From Oscillospiraceae bacterium (GTDB lineage: Bacteria; Bacillota; Clostridia; Oscillospirales; CAG-272), in assembly GCA_015063845.1 (NCBI GenBank), contig SVTJ01000001.1, forward strand, positions 289,260 to 353,259: 64,000 nt of DNA, given 5' to 3'. A program made the position numbers and the translations under genes. Positions 40,226 to 48,160 of this stretch are shown one piece after another (within the stretch, counting starts at the first letter, position 1; each line of letters begins with the position of its first letter). The notes under the pieces were generated by a model. The model saw only the letters and a program-made list of their open reading frames with translations. It was not told the DNA's origin and searched no databases.

Positions 40226-41182
40226 TCAAAATTCCTGTTTTAGCTTTCTATTGAACAGATCTCTCATCTGCTCTTTAACGTCTGCGTTTTCGTAAAGTAT
40301 ATTATATACTGCTGTGGTGATAGGCATATCCACCCCGTGCTTCTCTGCAAGCTCTACCATTGCCTTTGCCGTGTAATAGCCCTCTGCAAGCTGCTCGAAC
40401 TTCTCTCCCTTGACGTAGTTTTCGCCAAACTGTCTGTTATGACTGAACTTTGAGAAAACGGTAGCCTCATAGTCACCAAGATGGCAAAGCCCGTATGCCG
40501 ACATTTCTCTGCCGCCGAGAGCCGCCATAAGTCTCGCGACCTCTCGCGTACCTCTGGACATAAGCGCACCTTTAAGCGAGGAAAGTCCAAGTCCGTCGAG
40601 CATTCCCGCAGCAATTCCTATAACATTCTTTGCAGCCGCCCCTATCTCGTTACCGATAAGGTCAGTACCGTAATAAAATCTTATGAGGTCGCTCGAAAAA
40701 CTCTTAACGAGCATCTTTTTTACCTCTTCGTTTGCGCTGTCGATAACCATACAGTTAGGTATTCCCGCATAGAACTCCTGAACGTGACCGGGACCTATCC
40801 AAACGGCAACGCTGTTTGAGGCGTCTACGCTCTCGCCGACGACCTCGGAAAGTCTCTTGCCCGTTCCTATCTCGATACCCTTCATACAAAGAACGAATAT
40901 CTTATTCTTAAGCTCAAGATGCTCTATCTCCTTCATAAACGAGCGCAAGCCCTGAGAGCCGATAGAAATGACGATGACCTCAGCATCCGAAAGCGCGGAA
41001 ATATCCGTGGTGAGCTTTACGCTCTCGGGAAGCTCCAAAAGGTCGTTCCTTCTCTCCTTTAAAAATCTTTGCATCTGAGGCGCATCCTTAAGCCCGTAAA
41101 GCGTGACATCCTGACCGTGACTGTCAAGGTACCACGTAATAAGCGAGCCCCAACGTCCGCAACCAACAACAGTAATCTTCAT
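40226..41182 (-). CDS. gpsA: Glycerol-3-phosphate dehydrogenase [NAD(P)+] GpsA
   Basis: Supplies sn-glycerol 3-phosphate for phospholipid synthesis. N-terminal Rossmann motif VVGCGRWGSLITWYL and a C-terminal helical domain with NEIGAAAKNVIGIAAGM carrying the catalytic Lys. Length 318 aa fits. ATG 41182 (MKITVVG) was chosen; ATG 41191 adds MEI but has its Shine-Dalgarno only 2 bp away. Either is possible. Confidence 0.93.
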   Translation of the reverse strand: MKITVVGCGRWGSLITWYLDSHGQDVTLYGLKDAPQMQRFLKERRNDLLELPESVKLTTDISALSDAEVIVISIGSQGLRSFMKEIEHLELKNKIFVLCMKGIEIGTGKRLSEVVGESVDASNSVAVWIGPGHVQEFYAGIPNCMVIDSANEEVKKMLVKSFSSDLIRFYYGTDLIGNEIGAAAKNVIGIAAGMLDGLGLSSLKGALMSRGTREVARLMAALGGREMSAYGLCHLGDYEATVFSKFSHNRQFGENYVKGEKFEQLAEGYYTAKAMVELAEKHGVDMPITTAVYNILYENADVKEQMRDLFNRKLKQEF

Positions 41183-41218
41183 AATCTCCATATCTCCTTA
41201 TTTTCATACTGTACGTGT

Positions 41219-41262
41219 TATTTTATTAAAGAGGGATCGCAATTCTGACAATCCCTCTTATT
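41219..41262 (-). terminator. metG terminator
   Basis: Stem AAGAGGGAT / ATCCCTCTT with a loop of about 13 nt, then TTAATAAAATAA on the minus strand. It separates nagA-metG from gpsA-tatD. Confidence 0.75.
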
Positions 41263-41271
41263 GTTTTCAAT

Positions 41272-43215
41272 TTATCTTATTCTTTCACCGAGGGGGGTAT
41301 CCTCTGCGAGGAATACCACTCTTATCTGCTCTTCTCCGCTTGCAAGTATCATACCCTCGGACTCAATGCCACAAAGCTTAGCGGGCTTGAGATTTGTCAC
41401 AAGGATCACCTTCTTGCCCACCATATCCTCGGGAGCGTAGAACTTAGCAATACCTGAGACGACCTGTCTCTTCTCATATCCGAGGTCGACCTCAAGCTTA
41501 AGAAGCTTCTTAGCCTTGGGAACTCTCTCGCAAGACGTGACCTGCGCCACTCTGAGCTCAACGTTCATAAAGTCCTCAATGCCGATAAGAGCACAGCCCT
41601 CGGGCTTTTCAACCGGAGCACTCGCCTTCATAGCGACCTCTCTCTCAGCCTCAAGTTCAGCAAGCATCTTCGCCTCATCTATTCTCGGGAAAAGGTTCTC
41701 ACCGCGAACTACGGTAGTGTCAGCCTTAAGCGCTCCGTACTCACCCGCAGCCTCCCACGTTGAGCAGCACTCGCAAGCGCCTATCTGGCGGAGTATCTCA
41801 ACGGACGTTGTGGGCATAAAGGGAGTAAGCAGCACAGCACTGACACGAAGGACCTCGAGAAGATTATACATTACTCTCGCAAGGCGCGCGCCGTTTGCAT
41901 CCATATCCTTTGCAAGCACCCAAGGTGCGTTTTCGTCGATATACTTATTTGCGCGGCTGATAACGTTGAATATCTCGGAAAGGGCGTTCTGGAAAGCATA
42001 TTTTTCCATCTGCTCCTCATACGCCGCGCGAAGACCCGAAATGAGCGAGACGAGCTCTGCGTCCTTTTCGTCGTCTGCTGTCTGTACGACAGGCAATGTT
42101 CCGCCAAAGTATTTATCCACCATGGATACAGTACGCGAGAGCAGGTTGCCGAGGTCGTTAGCGAGATCGACGTTTATAGTTCCTATAAGAGCTTCATTTG
42201 AGAAGTTACCGTCTGATCCGAACGGGAATGTGCGGAGCAAGAAGAAGCGAAGCGCGTCAACACCGAACTTTTCAGCAAGAACGTAAGGATCTACCACGTT
42301 ACCCTTGGATTTGGACATCTTACCGCCGTCAAGCAGCAGCCAGCCGTGTCCAAACACCTTCTTGGGCAGAGGCATCTCCATGCTCATAAGCATTGCGGGC
42401 CAGATGATAGAATGGAAACGTACTATCTCCTTACCGACGAAATGAACGTCAGCAGGCCAATAATCCTTATAGTCGTCATACTTATCGTTCATAAAGCCGA
42501 GCGCTGTGGTGTAGTTGAAGAGCGCATCGACCCAAACGTAAACAACGTGACCCTCGTCGAAGTCAACGGGTACACCCCACGTAAATGATGTACGTGAAAC
42601 GCAAAGGTCCTCAAGACCTGGCTTTATAAAGTTATTTACCATCTCGTTGACGCGTGAGCGGGGCTCGAGAAAATCAGTGTTTTCAAGCAGATCACGCACA
42701 CGGTCCGCATACTTGGAGAGACGGAAGAAATATGCCTCCTCCTCTGCGTCCTCAACAGCGCGTCCGCAGTCGGGGCACTTGCCCTCCACAAGCTGACTCT
42801 CGGTCCAGAATGACTCGCAGGGCTTGCAATATTTACCCTTATAGCTTCCCTTATAGATATCACCGTTATCGTGCATCTTCTTGAATATCTTCTGAATAGC
42901 CGCAACGTGATAATCGTCGGTAGTACGGATAAAGCGATCGTTGGAAATATTCATCAGCTTCCAAAGGTCCTTTACTCCGCGCTCGCCGAGAACTATGTTA
43001 TCTACAAACTGCTGAGGTGTAACGCCTGCAGCCTTTGCCTTATCCTCGATCTTCTGACCGTGCTCGTCAGTTCCGGTAAGAAAAATAACGTCGTGACCTG
43101 TCATTCTCTTATATCTCGCCATTGCGTCGGTAGCAACGGTACAGTAAGTGTGACCTATATGAAGCTTATCGCTAGGATAATAAATAGGTGTCGTTATATA
43201 AAATTTCTTGTTCAT
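41272..43215 (-). CDS. metG: Methionyl-tRNA synthetase
   Basis: Class I synthetase of 647 aa. HIGH motif KLHIGHTYC, a zinc knuckle CKPCESFW..CPDCG, KMSKS motif GGKMSKSKGN, an anticodon-binding helical domain, and a C-terminal tRNA-binding OB fold (VELRVAQVTSCERVPKAKKL). All catalytic parts are present. It follows nagA by 33 bp; no T-box leader exists between them, so expression relies on the nagA promoter. Confidence 0.96.
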   Translation of the reverse strand: MNKKFYITTPIYYPSDKLHIGHTYCTVATDAMARYKRMTGHDVIFLTGTDEHGQKIEDKAKAAGVTPQQFVDNIVLGERGVKDLWKLMNISNDRFIRTTDDYHVAAIQKIFKKMHDNGDIYKGSYKGKYCKPCESFWTESQLVEGKCPDCGRAVEDAEEEAYFFRLSKYADRVRDLLENTDFLEPRSRVNEMVNNFIKPGLEDLCVSRTSFTWGVPVDFDEGHVVYVWVDALFNYTTALGFMNDKYDDYKDYWPADVHFVGKEIVRFHSIIWPAMLMSMEMPLPKKVFGHGWLLLDGGKMSKSKGNVVDPYVLAEKFGVDALRFFLLRTFPFGSDGNFSNEALIGTINVDLANDLGNLLSRTVSMVDKYFGGTLPVVQTADDEKDAELVSLISGLRAAYEEQMEKYAFQNALSEIFNVISRANKYIDENAPWVLAKDMDANGARLARVMYNLLEVLRVSAVLLTPFMPTTSVEILRQIGACECCSTWEAAGEYGALKADTTVVRGENLFPRIDEAKMLAELEAEREVAMKASAPVEKPEGCALIGIEDFMNVELRVAQVTSCERVPKAKKLLKLEVDLGYEKRQVVSGIAKFYAPEDMVGKKVILVTNLKPAKLCGIESEGMILASGEEQIRVVFLAEDTPLGERIR

Positions 43216-43248
43216 TTTGGGTAGTCCCCTTTCTTTAAGGTCTTTATT

Positions 43249-44379
43249 TCAGATAAATCTTCCGTTTATCATAATTCTCGTTATATCAAGCTTTTCTCTG
43301 CCGTCGAGGAAAAGCAGGTCTGCTCTCTTGCCAACGTCAACAGAGCCGCACTCGTCGTAAACGCCCATCTGCTTTGCTGGATTCGCGGTAGCGCACGGCA
43401 GCGCCTCTTCAAGAGGAATACCGCAAAACGCGATAAGATTGTTAAGCGCCGTATCAAGCGTGAGCGTGCTTCCCGCAAGATTACCCTCGGGAGTACGTGC
43501 GATTCCGTCAACAACTCTCACGGGCGTGCCCGCAATAGCATACTCTCCGTCCTTACAGCCCGTTGCGCTCATAGAGTCGGATATAAGAGACATTCGTTCG
43601 TTTCCAAGCAAACGGTAAGCAAATCGCACCATATCGGGACATACGTGGATACCGTCGCAAATTATCTCTGCAAAGCAGTCTCCCATAAGAGCCGCCAGCA
43701 CCGCCCCGCCGTCTCTGTGGTGAAGCGACGGCATTGCGTTGAACAGATGCGTATATGAAGTAACTCCGTTCCTCTCCGCCGCAAGTGCTTGCTCATATGT
43801 AGCCGAAGTATGCGCAAGACCGAGCGTTGCTCCTATCTTTTTAGCCTTCTTGGCAAAGCTTCCGTCACTGTCAAGCTCATACGCCGCGCTTACGTGTAGC
43901 GCGCGACAGCTCTTAAGCGTATCACAGTCAAGTTCTTCTGCGTCAAGCGCGGAGATAACGTCCGTAGAATGTGCTCCCCTTTTGTCGGGATTGAGGTATC
44001 TGCCCTCAATATGTACTCCGCAAAAGCTTGCCTCGCCCTGCATAGGAACAAAGCTGTTGATCTTTTCAGCAACACCGTACATCTCGTCAAGGGGGGCGGA
44101 CGCTACCGTCGGCATAACCGTTGTAACGCCTCTCTCTGCATACGCTCTCGCCATCTTGTGAAGATCTGCATCTGCGTCAAGAAAATCATAGCCTGCTCTT
44201 CCGTGTGTATGTACGTCGACAAGTCCCGGGACGATATAGCTGTCCGAAGCATCGAGCAGCTCGTCGCAAAGCGCGTCAAGCTCTCCCATCTCGGCTATGA
44301 TACCGTTTTTTATTCTTATGTCAATTTTTTTAAAGCAAAGTTCATCACTGTTATAAACGTTTGCGTTTTTTATAAGCAT
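43249..44379 (-). CDS. nagA: N-acetylglucosamine-6-phosphate deacetylase NagA
   Basis: Amidohydrolase (376 aa) converting GlcNAc-6-P to GlcN-6-P for amino-sugar recycling. Motifs: GLVDVHTHGRAGYDF, GVHIEGRYLNPDKRGAH, LAHTSATYEQ, YTHLFNAMPSLHHRDGG and SDSMSATGC with the catalytic Asp. In the HIEG motif the usual following Pro is Arg. Neither nagB nor a PTS gene is beside it; its partner here is metG. Confidence 0.92.
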   Translation of the reverse strand: MLIKNANVYNSDELCFKKIDIRIKNGIIAEMGELDALCDELLDASDSYIVPGLVDVHTHGRAGYDFLDADADLHKMARAYAERGVTTVMPTVASAPLDEMYGVAEKINSFVPMQGEASFCGVHIEGRYLNPDKRGAHSTDVISALDAEELDCDTLKSCRALHVSAAYELDSDGSFAKKAKKIGATLGLAHTSATYEQALAAERNGVTSYTHLFNAMPSLHHRDGGAVLAALMGDCFAEIICDGIHVCPDMVRFAYRLLGNERMSLISDSMSATGCKDGEYAIAGTPVRVVDGIARTPEGNLAGSTLTLDTALNNLIAFCGIPLEEALPCATANPAKQMGVYDECGSVDVGKRADLLFLDGREKLDITRIMINGRFI

Positions 44380-44423
44380 AATACCCCAAAAGCCTCCTCT
44401 GCGGTAATCATACCATAGTATAT

Positions 44424-44452
44424 ATTATAACAAATTTTTCCTCATTTTACAA
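44424..44452 (-). promoter_or_regulatory. Promoter of nagA-metG
   Basis: TTGTAA, 17 bp, TATAAT on the minus strand, about 45 bp before nagA. Confidence 0.72.
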
Positions 44453-44470
44453 GAGGTTAGGACAAATATT

Positions 44471-45229
44471 TCAATCGTCCTCGTAATCTTTTATACCCTG
44501 CATTCTTCCCGATAGCTTAAAGCCGTCTATCTCACCTCTCTGCATAGCTCCGAAAATACGGTATCTTAGACCCTTATTCTCTTTTTCAAGCGAATGAAGT
44601 AGCTGCTTCATCTGCTCTCTCTCAGTGTTACCGTCCGCCGGACACGGAGATTTGACAACGGGCAAAGCGTTTTTGGAAGCAAAATATCTTACGTCCTTTT
44701 CGGGCATATATATCATAGGTCTTATGAGGTAGATATCTGTATTTGAAAGATACGTCACAGGCTGGAAGCAGCCAAGTCTTCCCTCATAAAAGAGGTTGAG
44801 CATAAAGGTCTCGACAACGTCGTCAAAATGGTGTCCGAGAGCGACCGACGTGCAACCGAGCTCTTTTGCATAGTTATAAAGCGCGCCTCTTCTCATCTTG
44901 GCGCAAAGCGAGCAAGGATTTTTCTCCTTACGTACGTCGAATATTATCTTTGCTATCTGTGTGGGTAGGACATGATATTCTACATCGAGCTCATCGCAAA
45001 GAGCCTTGATAGCACCAAAATCCGCTCCCTCAAAGCCCATATCAACAGTTATAGCGCACAGCTCAAACCTTTTGGGATAAAATCTTCTGAGCTCCGCCAT
45101 TGCGCAAAGAAGCGCGAGACTGTCCTTACCTGCGGAAACGCCGACAGCTATTTTATCTCCGTCCTTTATCATTTCATAATCGTCCACTCCGCGTCTTACG
45201 TAGCTGAGTATCCTTTTCAATCCGTCCAT
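44471..45229 (-). CDS. TtcA-family tRNA sulfurtransferase-like PP-loop protein
   Basis: Start at ATG 45229 (MDGLKRIL) behind GAGG, 2 bp after the preceding stop. 252 aa with an ATP-pyrophosphatase PP loop VGVSAGKDSLALL, the Fe-S/thiolation pair CSLCAKMRRGALY, the GHHFDDVVET motif and a third Cys in KSPCPADG. This matches the TtcA family, whose best-known member makes 2-thiocytidine at tRNA position 32. The tRNA target in this organism is not proven. Co-transcribed with a tRNA methyltransferase gene. Confidence 0.85.
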   Translation of the reverse strand: MDGLKRILSYVRRGVDDYEMIKDGDKIAVGVSAGKDSLALLCAMAELRRFYPKRFELCAITVDMGFEGADFGAIKALCDELDVEYHVLPTQIAKIIFDVRKEKNPCSLCAKMRRGALYNYAKELGCTSVALGHHFDDVVETFMLNLFYEGRLGCFQPVTYLSNTDIYLIRPMIYMPEKDVRYFASKNALPVVKSPCPADGNTEREQMKQLLHSLEKENKGLRYRIFGAMQRGEIDGFKLSGRMQGIKDYEDD

Positions 45230-45231
45230 AA

Positions 45232-46005
45232 TTATTCCTCGTAAAAGCTCATAGTAGCATATATGCTCTCTGCTCGGCAAGACATACGTCTCTCACCGTT
45301 ATCTCCCGCTTGCGTGTCATACATAAACAGCGGCGGCAACATCTTAAGACCCTCAGCCGCCCCTTTGGTCGCCGAAACGAGGACCATTGAAGGCTCGCTG
45401 TTCATATCGGAATGTACAAAAACAAGTGACTTTGGTTCAAGTCTATTTGCGCGCATAGAGCTTATAAGACTTGTGAGCCTATCGGGACGCCAAACACAGT
45501 AAAATCTTCCGCCGTGCTTAAGAAGTCTGTATGCCGCAGCGCAAAAGTCGTATATTCCTCCGCACACCTCGTGGCGAGCTATATATTTTCTGTCCGACAC
45601 GTTTCTCTTTCCGCTGTCCTTAGTCATATACGGGGGATTTGAGAAAACAACGTCCGCTTCTCTGCCAAGCGTATCTGCTCGGACATCTCTGACGTCCGCT
45701 CTTATCACTCTTATCATATCGGACATTTTATTGTATTCAACGTTTCTCTGCGTCAATTCGCAAAAATCCTCTTGTATCTCAAGCGCATCTATATGGGCAA
45801 GCTTCTGACGCGCCGCGAGCAACAGCGAAATAATTCCCGTTCCCGCGCCGAGCTCGACCGCATACGCGTTTCTCTGCGCCTTTATAAATGCCGCGAGAAG
45901 ATATGCGTCCGTTCCAAAGGTCAATCCGTCCTTTTTTTGAATAAGCGCTATATGTTCATTTACTTTGTCAAGTCGCTCATCCGCTCTCAATATGCTCTCA
46001 CTCAT
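45232..46005 (-). CDS. tRNA1(Val) N6-adenine methyltransferase family (TrmN6-like)
   Basis: Start at ATG 46005 (MSESILRADE) 7 bp behind GGAGG. 257 aa, Rossmann SAM-methyltransferase with LGAGTGIISLLLA and the amino-methyltransferase motif FSNPPYM. The N-terminal block (LIQKKDGLTFGTDAYLLAAF) is typical of YfiC/TrmN6-like enzymes that methylate A37 of tRNA-Val. Next to the TtcA-family gene it forms a small tRNA-modification pair. Confidence 0.86.
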   Translation of the reverse strand: MSESILRADERLDKVNEHIALIQKKDGLTFGTDAYLLAAFIKAQRNAYAVELGAGTGIISLLLAARQKLAHIDALEIQEDFCELTQRNVEYNKMSDMIRVIRADVRDVRADTLGREADVVFSNPPYMTKDSGKRNVSDRKYIARHEVCGGIYDFCAAAYRLLKHGGRFYCVWRPDRLTSLISSMRANRLEPKSLVFVHSDMNSEPSMVLVSATKGAAEGLKMLPPLFMYDTQAGDNGERRMSCRAESIYATMSFYEE

Positions 46006-46039
46006 AAGTCTGCCTCCTCTCAAAAATGCGCAAATAAAG

Positions 46040-46072
46040 CCAATGGGCTGTTGCTTTACGCAACAGCCCGTT
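46040..46072 (-). terminator. Hairpin between ferredoxin and methyltransferase genes
   Basis: Ten-bp stem GGGCTGTTGC / GCAACAGCCC with loop TTTAC. The T tail on the minus strand is weak (ATTGGCTTTATTT), so partial read-through is likely; no separate promoter is seen for the methyltransferase gene. Confidence 0.7.
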
Positions 46073-46109
46073 TGTTTATCCTTTTATGTTAGCTTTGGAT
46101 AATTTGAAA

Positions 46110-46280
46110 TTACTCTGCTGCGGGAGCGGAAACAGGACATGCCTCTGCGCAAGCACCGCACTCGATGCACTCGTCAGCGTTAATTTCATACTTGCCATCG
46201 CCCTCAGTAATTGCGTTTACAGGGCAAGCGTCTGCACATGCACCACAAGCGATGCACTCGTCGGAAATCTTGTAAGCCAT
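46110..46280 (-). CDS. 2[4Fe-4S] ferredoxin (clostridial type)
   Basis: Start at ATG 46280 (MAYKISDE) behind GGAGG, giving 56 aa. Two classical cluster motifs, CIACGACADACP and CIECGACAEACP, arranged symmetrically. It is the main low-potential electron carrier type of clostridia and a likely redox partner of the hydrogenase and pyruvate-ferredoxin pathways. Its transcript probably starts with a stable 5' hairpin. Confidence 0.95.
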   Translation of the reverse strand: MAYKISDECIACGACADACPVNAITEGDGKYEINADECIECGACAEACPVSAPAAE

Positions 46281-46313
46281 TGTGAAATACCTCCGTTTTT
46301 GTTGTTTTGTAAG

Positions 46314-46344
46314 GGTACATCTAAATCCGTTTTTTATATGTACC
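46314..46344 (-). promoter_or_regulatory. 5'-terminal mRNA hairpin of the ferredoxin transcript
   Basis: Arms GGTACAT and ATGTACC enclose 17 nt. The hairpin begins about 6 nt past the -10 box, i.e. at or near the transcript 5' end, and may protect the mRNA from 5'-dependent decay. Confidence 0.5.
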
Positions 46345-46350
46345 ACATAT

Positions 46351-46378
46351 ATTGTATCATAATAATAAAAAATTTCAA
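46351..46378 (-). promoter_or_regulatory. Ferredoxin promoter
   Basis: TTGAAA, 16 bp, TACAAT on the minus strand. Confidence 0.65.
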
Positions 46379-46429
46379 GAGTAATTTCAAAATTTTTTTA
46401 TTTTTTTTGCTTTTTAATAGTCGCAAACA

Positions 46430-46459
46430 GCAAAAAAGGGTGCACAAGCACCCTTTTTT
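46430..46459 (-). terminator. Terminator of the small conserved protein gene
   Basis: Stem AAAAAAGGGTGC / GCACCCTTTTTT with a 4-nt loop and T run on the minus strand, directly after the stop codon. Confidence 0.85.
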
Positions 46460-46460
46460 A

Positions 46461-46763
46461 TCACTCGCCTAACTTCTTAAGCTCATGCTCAAGCCAGATA
46501 AGACCGAGATCGAAAGCCTCGTAAAGACCTTCCTTATTTCCCTGTCTGAGTATCTTTGTCTGATCCTTGGAATCCACTACCTGTATCCATATCTTATCGG
46601 GCAGGTCTCCCTCGGGAGTTTTCTTATGGGACAATATATCGAGAATAAGTATGCACTTATCCTCCATATCTCCATAGCAGATCGTATCGCCTTCTCTTAC
46701 AAGCGGCTTGCCCTTATATTCAAGATACTTACCGCCAACCTTTTCTCTCTTTTCTTCTGCCAC
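46461..46763 (-). CDS. Small conserved protein of unknown function, GTG start
   Basis: The ORF-track start is a TTG without a Shine-Dalgarno site. A GTG at 46763 (then AEEKREKVGGKY) lies 9 bp behind AAGGCGG and fits better, giving 100 aa. The sequence (YLEYKGKPLVREGDTICYGDMEDKCILIL, later IWIQVVDSKDQTKILRQG and AFDLGLIWLEHEL) resembles a small uncharacterised clostridial family I have seen before but cannot name. Soluble, mixed alpha/beta, no catalytic motif. Own consensus promoter and terminator. Confidence 0.75.
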   Translation of the reverse strand: MAEEKREKVGGKYLEYKGKPLVREGDTICYGDMEDKCILILDILSHKKTPEGDLPDKIWIQVVDSKDQTKILRQGNKEGLYEAFDLGLIWLEHELKKLGE

Positions 46764-46806
46764 TTCTATATACCGCCTTCCGTAATAATTCAAATCAACT
46801 TAAAAT

Positions 46807-46835
46807 ATTATATCACACACTTGCTCTTTTGTCAA
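46807..46835 (-). promoter_or_regulatory. Consensus promoter of the small conserved protein gene
   Basis: TTGACA, 17 bp, TATAAT on the minus strand, a full-consensus vegetative promoter. Confidence 0.82.
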
Positions 46836-46870
46836 TAGTCGACTTACTGCCATATTGAAAAATACAAATT

Positions 46871-48037
46871 TTATTTGTGAATATAAGCTCCGCTTTTTAT
46901 AAACGCATCGGTGGTCTGCGCGTTTTCTCTCGCAAGACCGTAAAGTGCGTCAAGCTTTGCACAAAGAGCGTACTGCACCGTTTCCTTGGGAGCGTCCGCA
47001 GGCTTTGTGACTACGTTTACGCGTTTTGCTTTTCTGTTATCAGCAAGCAGCACCCTGCCCGTCTCGTTTGCTCCGAGAAGCAAGGTGTATTCGGGCATAG
47101 AACGTATATCCGACTTTCTAACTCCTGTCAGTGCAAAAAGAACGGCTCTGCGAAGCTTTGCGTCGGTATATCTCTTTGTCCTCATTGCTTCAAAGGCTTG
47201 CTCGAACGTAACGCTCGCATTTGCAAGCGAGCATATTCTGTTTTCAAGTCCGTCGGTCATCTCCGCTATGTCGCTAAGAGCAGTTGGGTCTACCATTCTA
47301 AAAAACGCGAGCATAGCAGTATCTATCCTTTGAATATCGGTAAGCCGTCCGTTCTCACGGGCTTCTCTAAGCTTATCGCACATACTCTCGGGGGTATATC
47401 TGCCGGTCTTTTCAATTTCTCCCTTAGCAATAAGTGACCTCAGCGCAGTTGCCGACTGAAGCTCTCCCTCGACCTCATTTGTCTCGTTATACTCCGCGCC
47501 GCATCTCTTTACGGTCATCGGGGTAAGAGAAACACCAAGCTTATTTATAGCTCGTATATAAGCAACGCCCAAGAGGTCGTTTGACGAAAGAGTGTCTATT
47601 CCCCTTGATCGCAAGCAGGAAAGATATGCCGCAGCCGTTGCCTCTCCGTCCGAGACACGCGCCTCGTATTCCGCCTTGAACTCGGTGGTGTCGCAAATTA
47701 CAGCCGCTCTCTTTAAAAGCTCGATGTCACCGCACTCAGACCCGAACAGCAATGTGTCGCCAAAAGGATACACAAGGCTCACCGCCGCCGTGGCGAAATA
47801 CTCCGCGCTTGACGTGCACCACGGATACGGAAGCTCAAGCACAAGATCGGCACCGCTGATTACGGCAGCCTCTGCGCGTGCATATTTGTCAACTATCGAC
47901 AGCTCTCCGCGTTGCGTCGCGTTGCCGCTCATTATGCACGTAATACTCTGTGCTCCCAGCTCTTTTGCTTTATTCAAAAGATATACGTGTCCGTTGTGCA
48001 ACGGATTAAACTCGCACACGATACATATCCTTGACAT
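46871..48037 (-). CDS. tmcAL: tRNA(Met) cytidine acetate ligase TmcAL
   Basis: Nucleotidyltransferase-fold enzyme (388 aa) that uses acetate and ATP to acetylate the wobble cytidine of elongator tRNA-Met. Visible: CEFNPLHNGHVYLL (HxGH-type nucleotide site), MSGNATQRGELSIVDKYARA and a helical C-terminal domain (LRRAVLFALTGVRK). It stands divergently from ackA, an acetate-metabolism gene, which is a fitting neighbour. Previously annotated in Bacillus as YlbM. Confidence 0.92.
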   Translation of the reverse strand: MSRICIVCEFNPLHNGHVYLLNKAKELGAQSITCIMSGNATQRGELSIVDKYARAEAAVISGADLVLELPYPWCTSSAEYFATAAVSLVYPFGDTLLFGSECGDIELLKRAAVICDTTEFKAEYEARVSDGEATAAAYLSCLRSRGIDTLSSNDLLGVAYIRAINKLGVSLTPMTVKRCGAEYNETNEVEGELQSATALRSLIAKGEIEKTGRYTPESMCDKLREARENGRLTDIQRIDTAMLAFFRMVDPTALSDIAEMTDGLENRICSLANASVTFEQAFEAMRTKRYTDAKLRRAVLFALTGVRKSDIRSMPEYTLLLGANETGRVLLADNRKAKRVNVVTKPADAPKETVQYALCAKLDALYGLARENAQTTDAFIKSGAYIHK

Positions 48038-48086
48038 ATTTTCACTCCTTTAATTAAGATTTTTAGCAAAAAATTGTGTTTTGCTA

Positions 48087-48115
48087 TTGAAAAGGAAATT
48101 TTTTTGTAGTATAAT
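48087..48115 (+). promoter_or_regulatory. ackA promoter
   Basis: TTGAAA, 17 bp, TATAAT, then 45 nt of leader and GGAGG. Confidence 0.8.
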
Positions 48116-48160
48116 ATAATTCGTTGAATAATTATGTTTATATATTTGGAGGTCATTATA

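Noticed and set aside
41516-42286. 256-codon + strand ORF
   Set aside because: Antisense to metG; low-complexity Ser/Ala composition, typical of a shadow frame.
43216-43248. T-box riboswitch before metG
   Set aside because: Only 33 bp separate nagA and metG, too short for a T-box, and no such structure is seen before nagA either.
44438-44456. Terminator after the TtcA-family gene (CCTC...GAGG)
   Set aside because: Only a 4-bp stem and no T run; it overlaps the nagA promoter.
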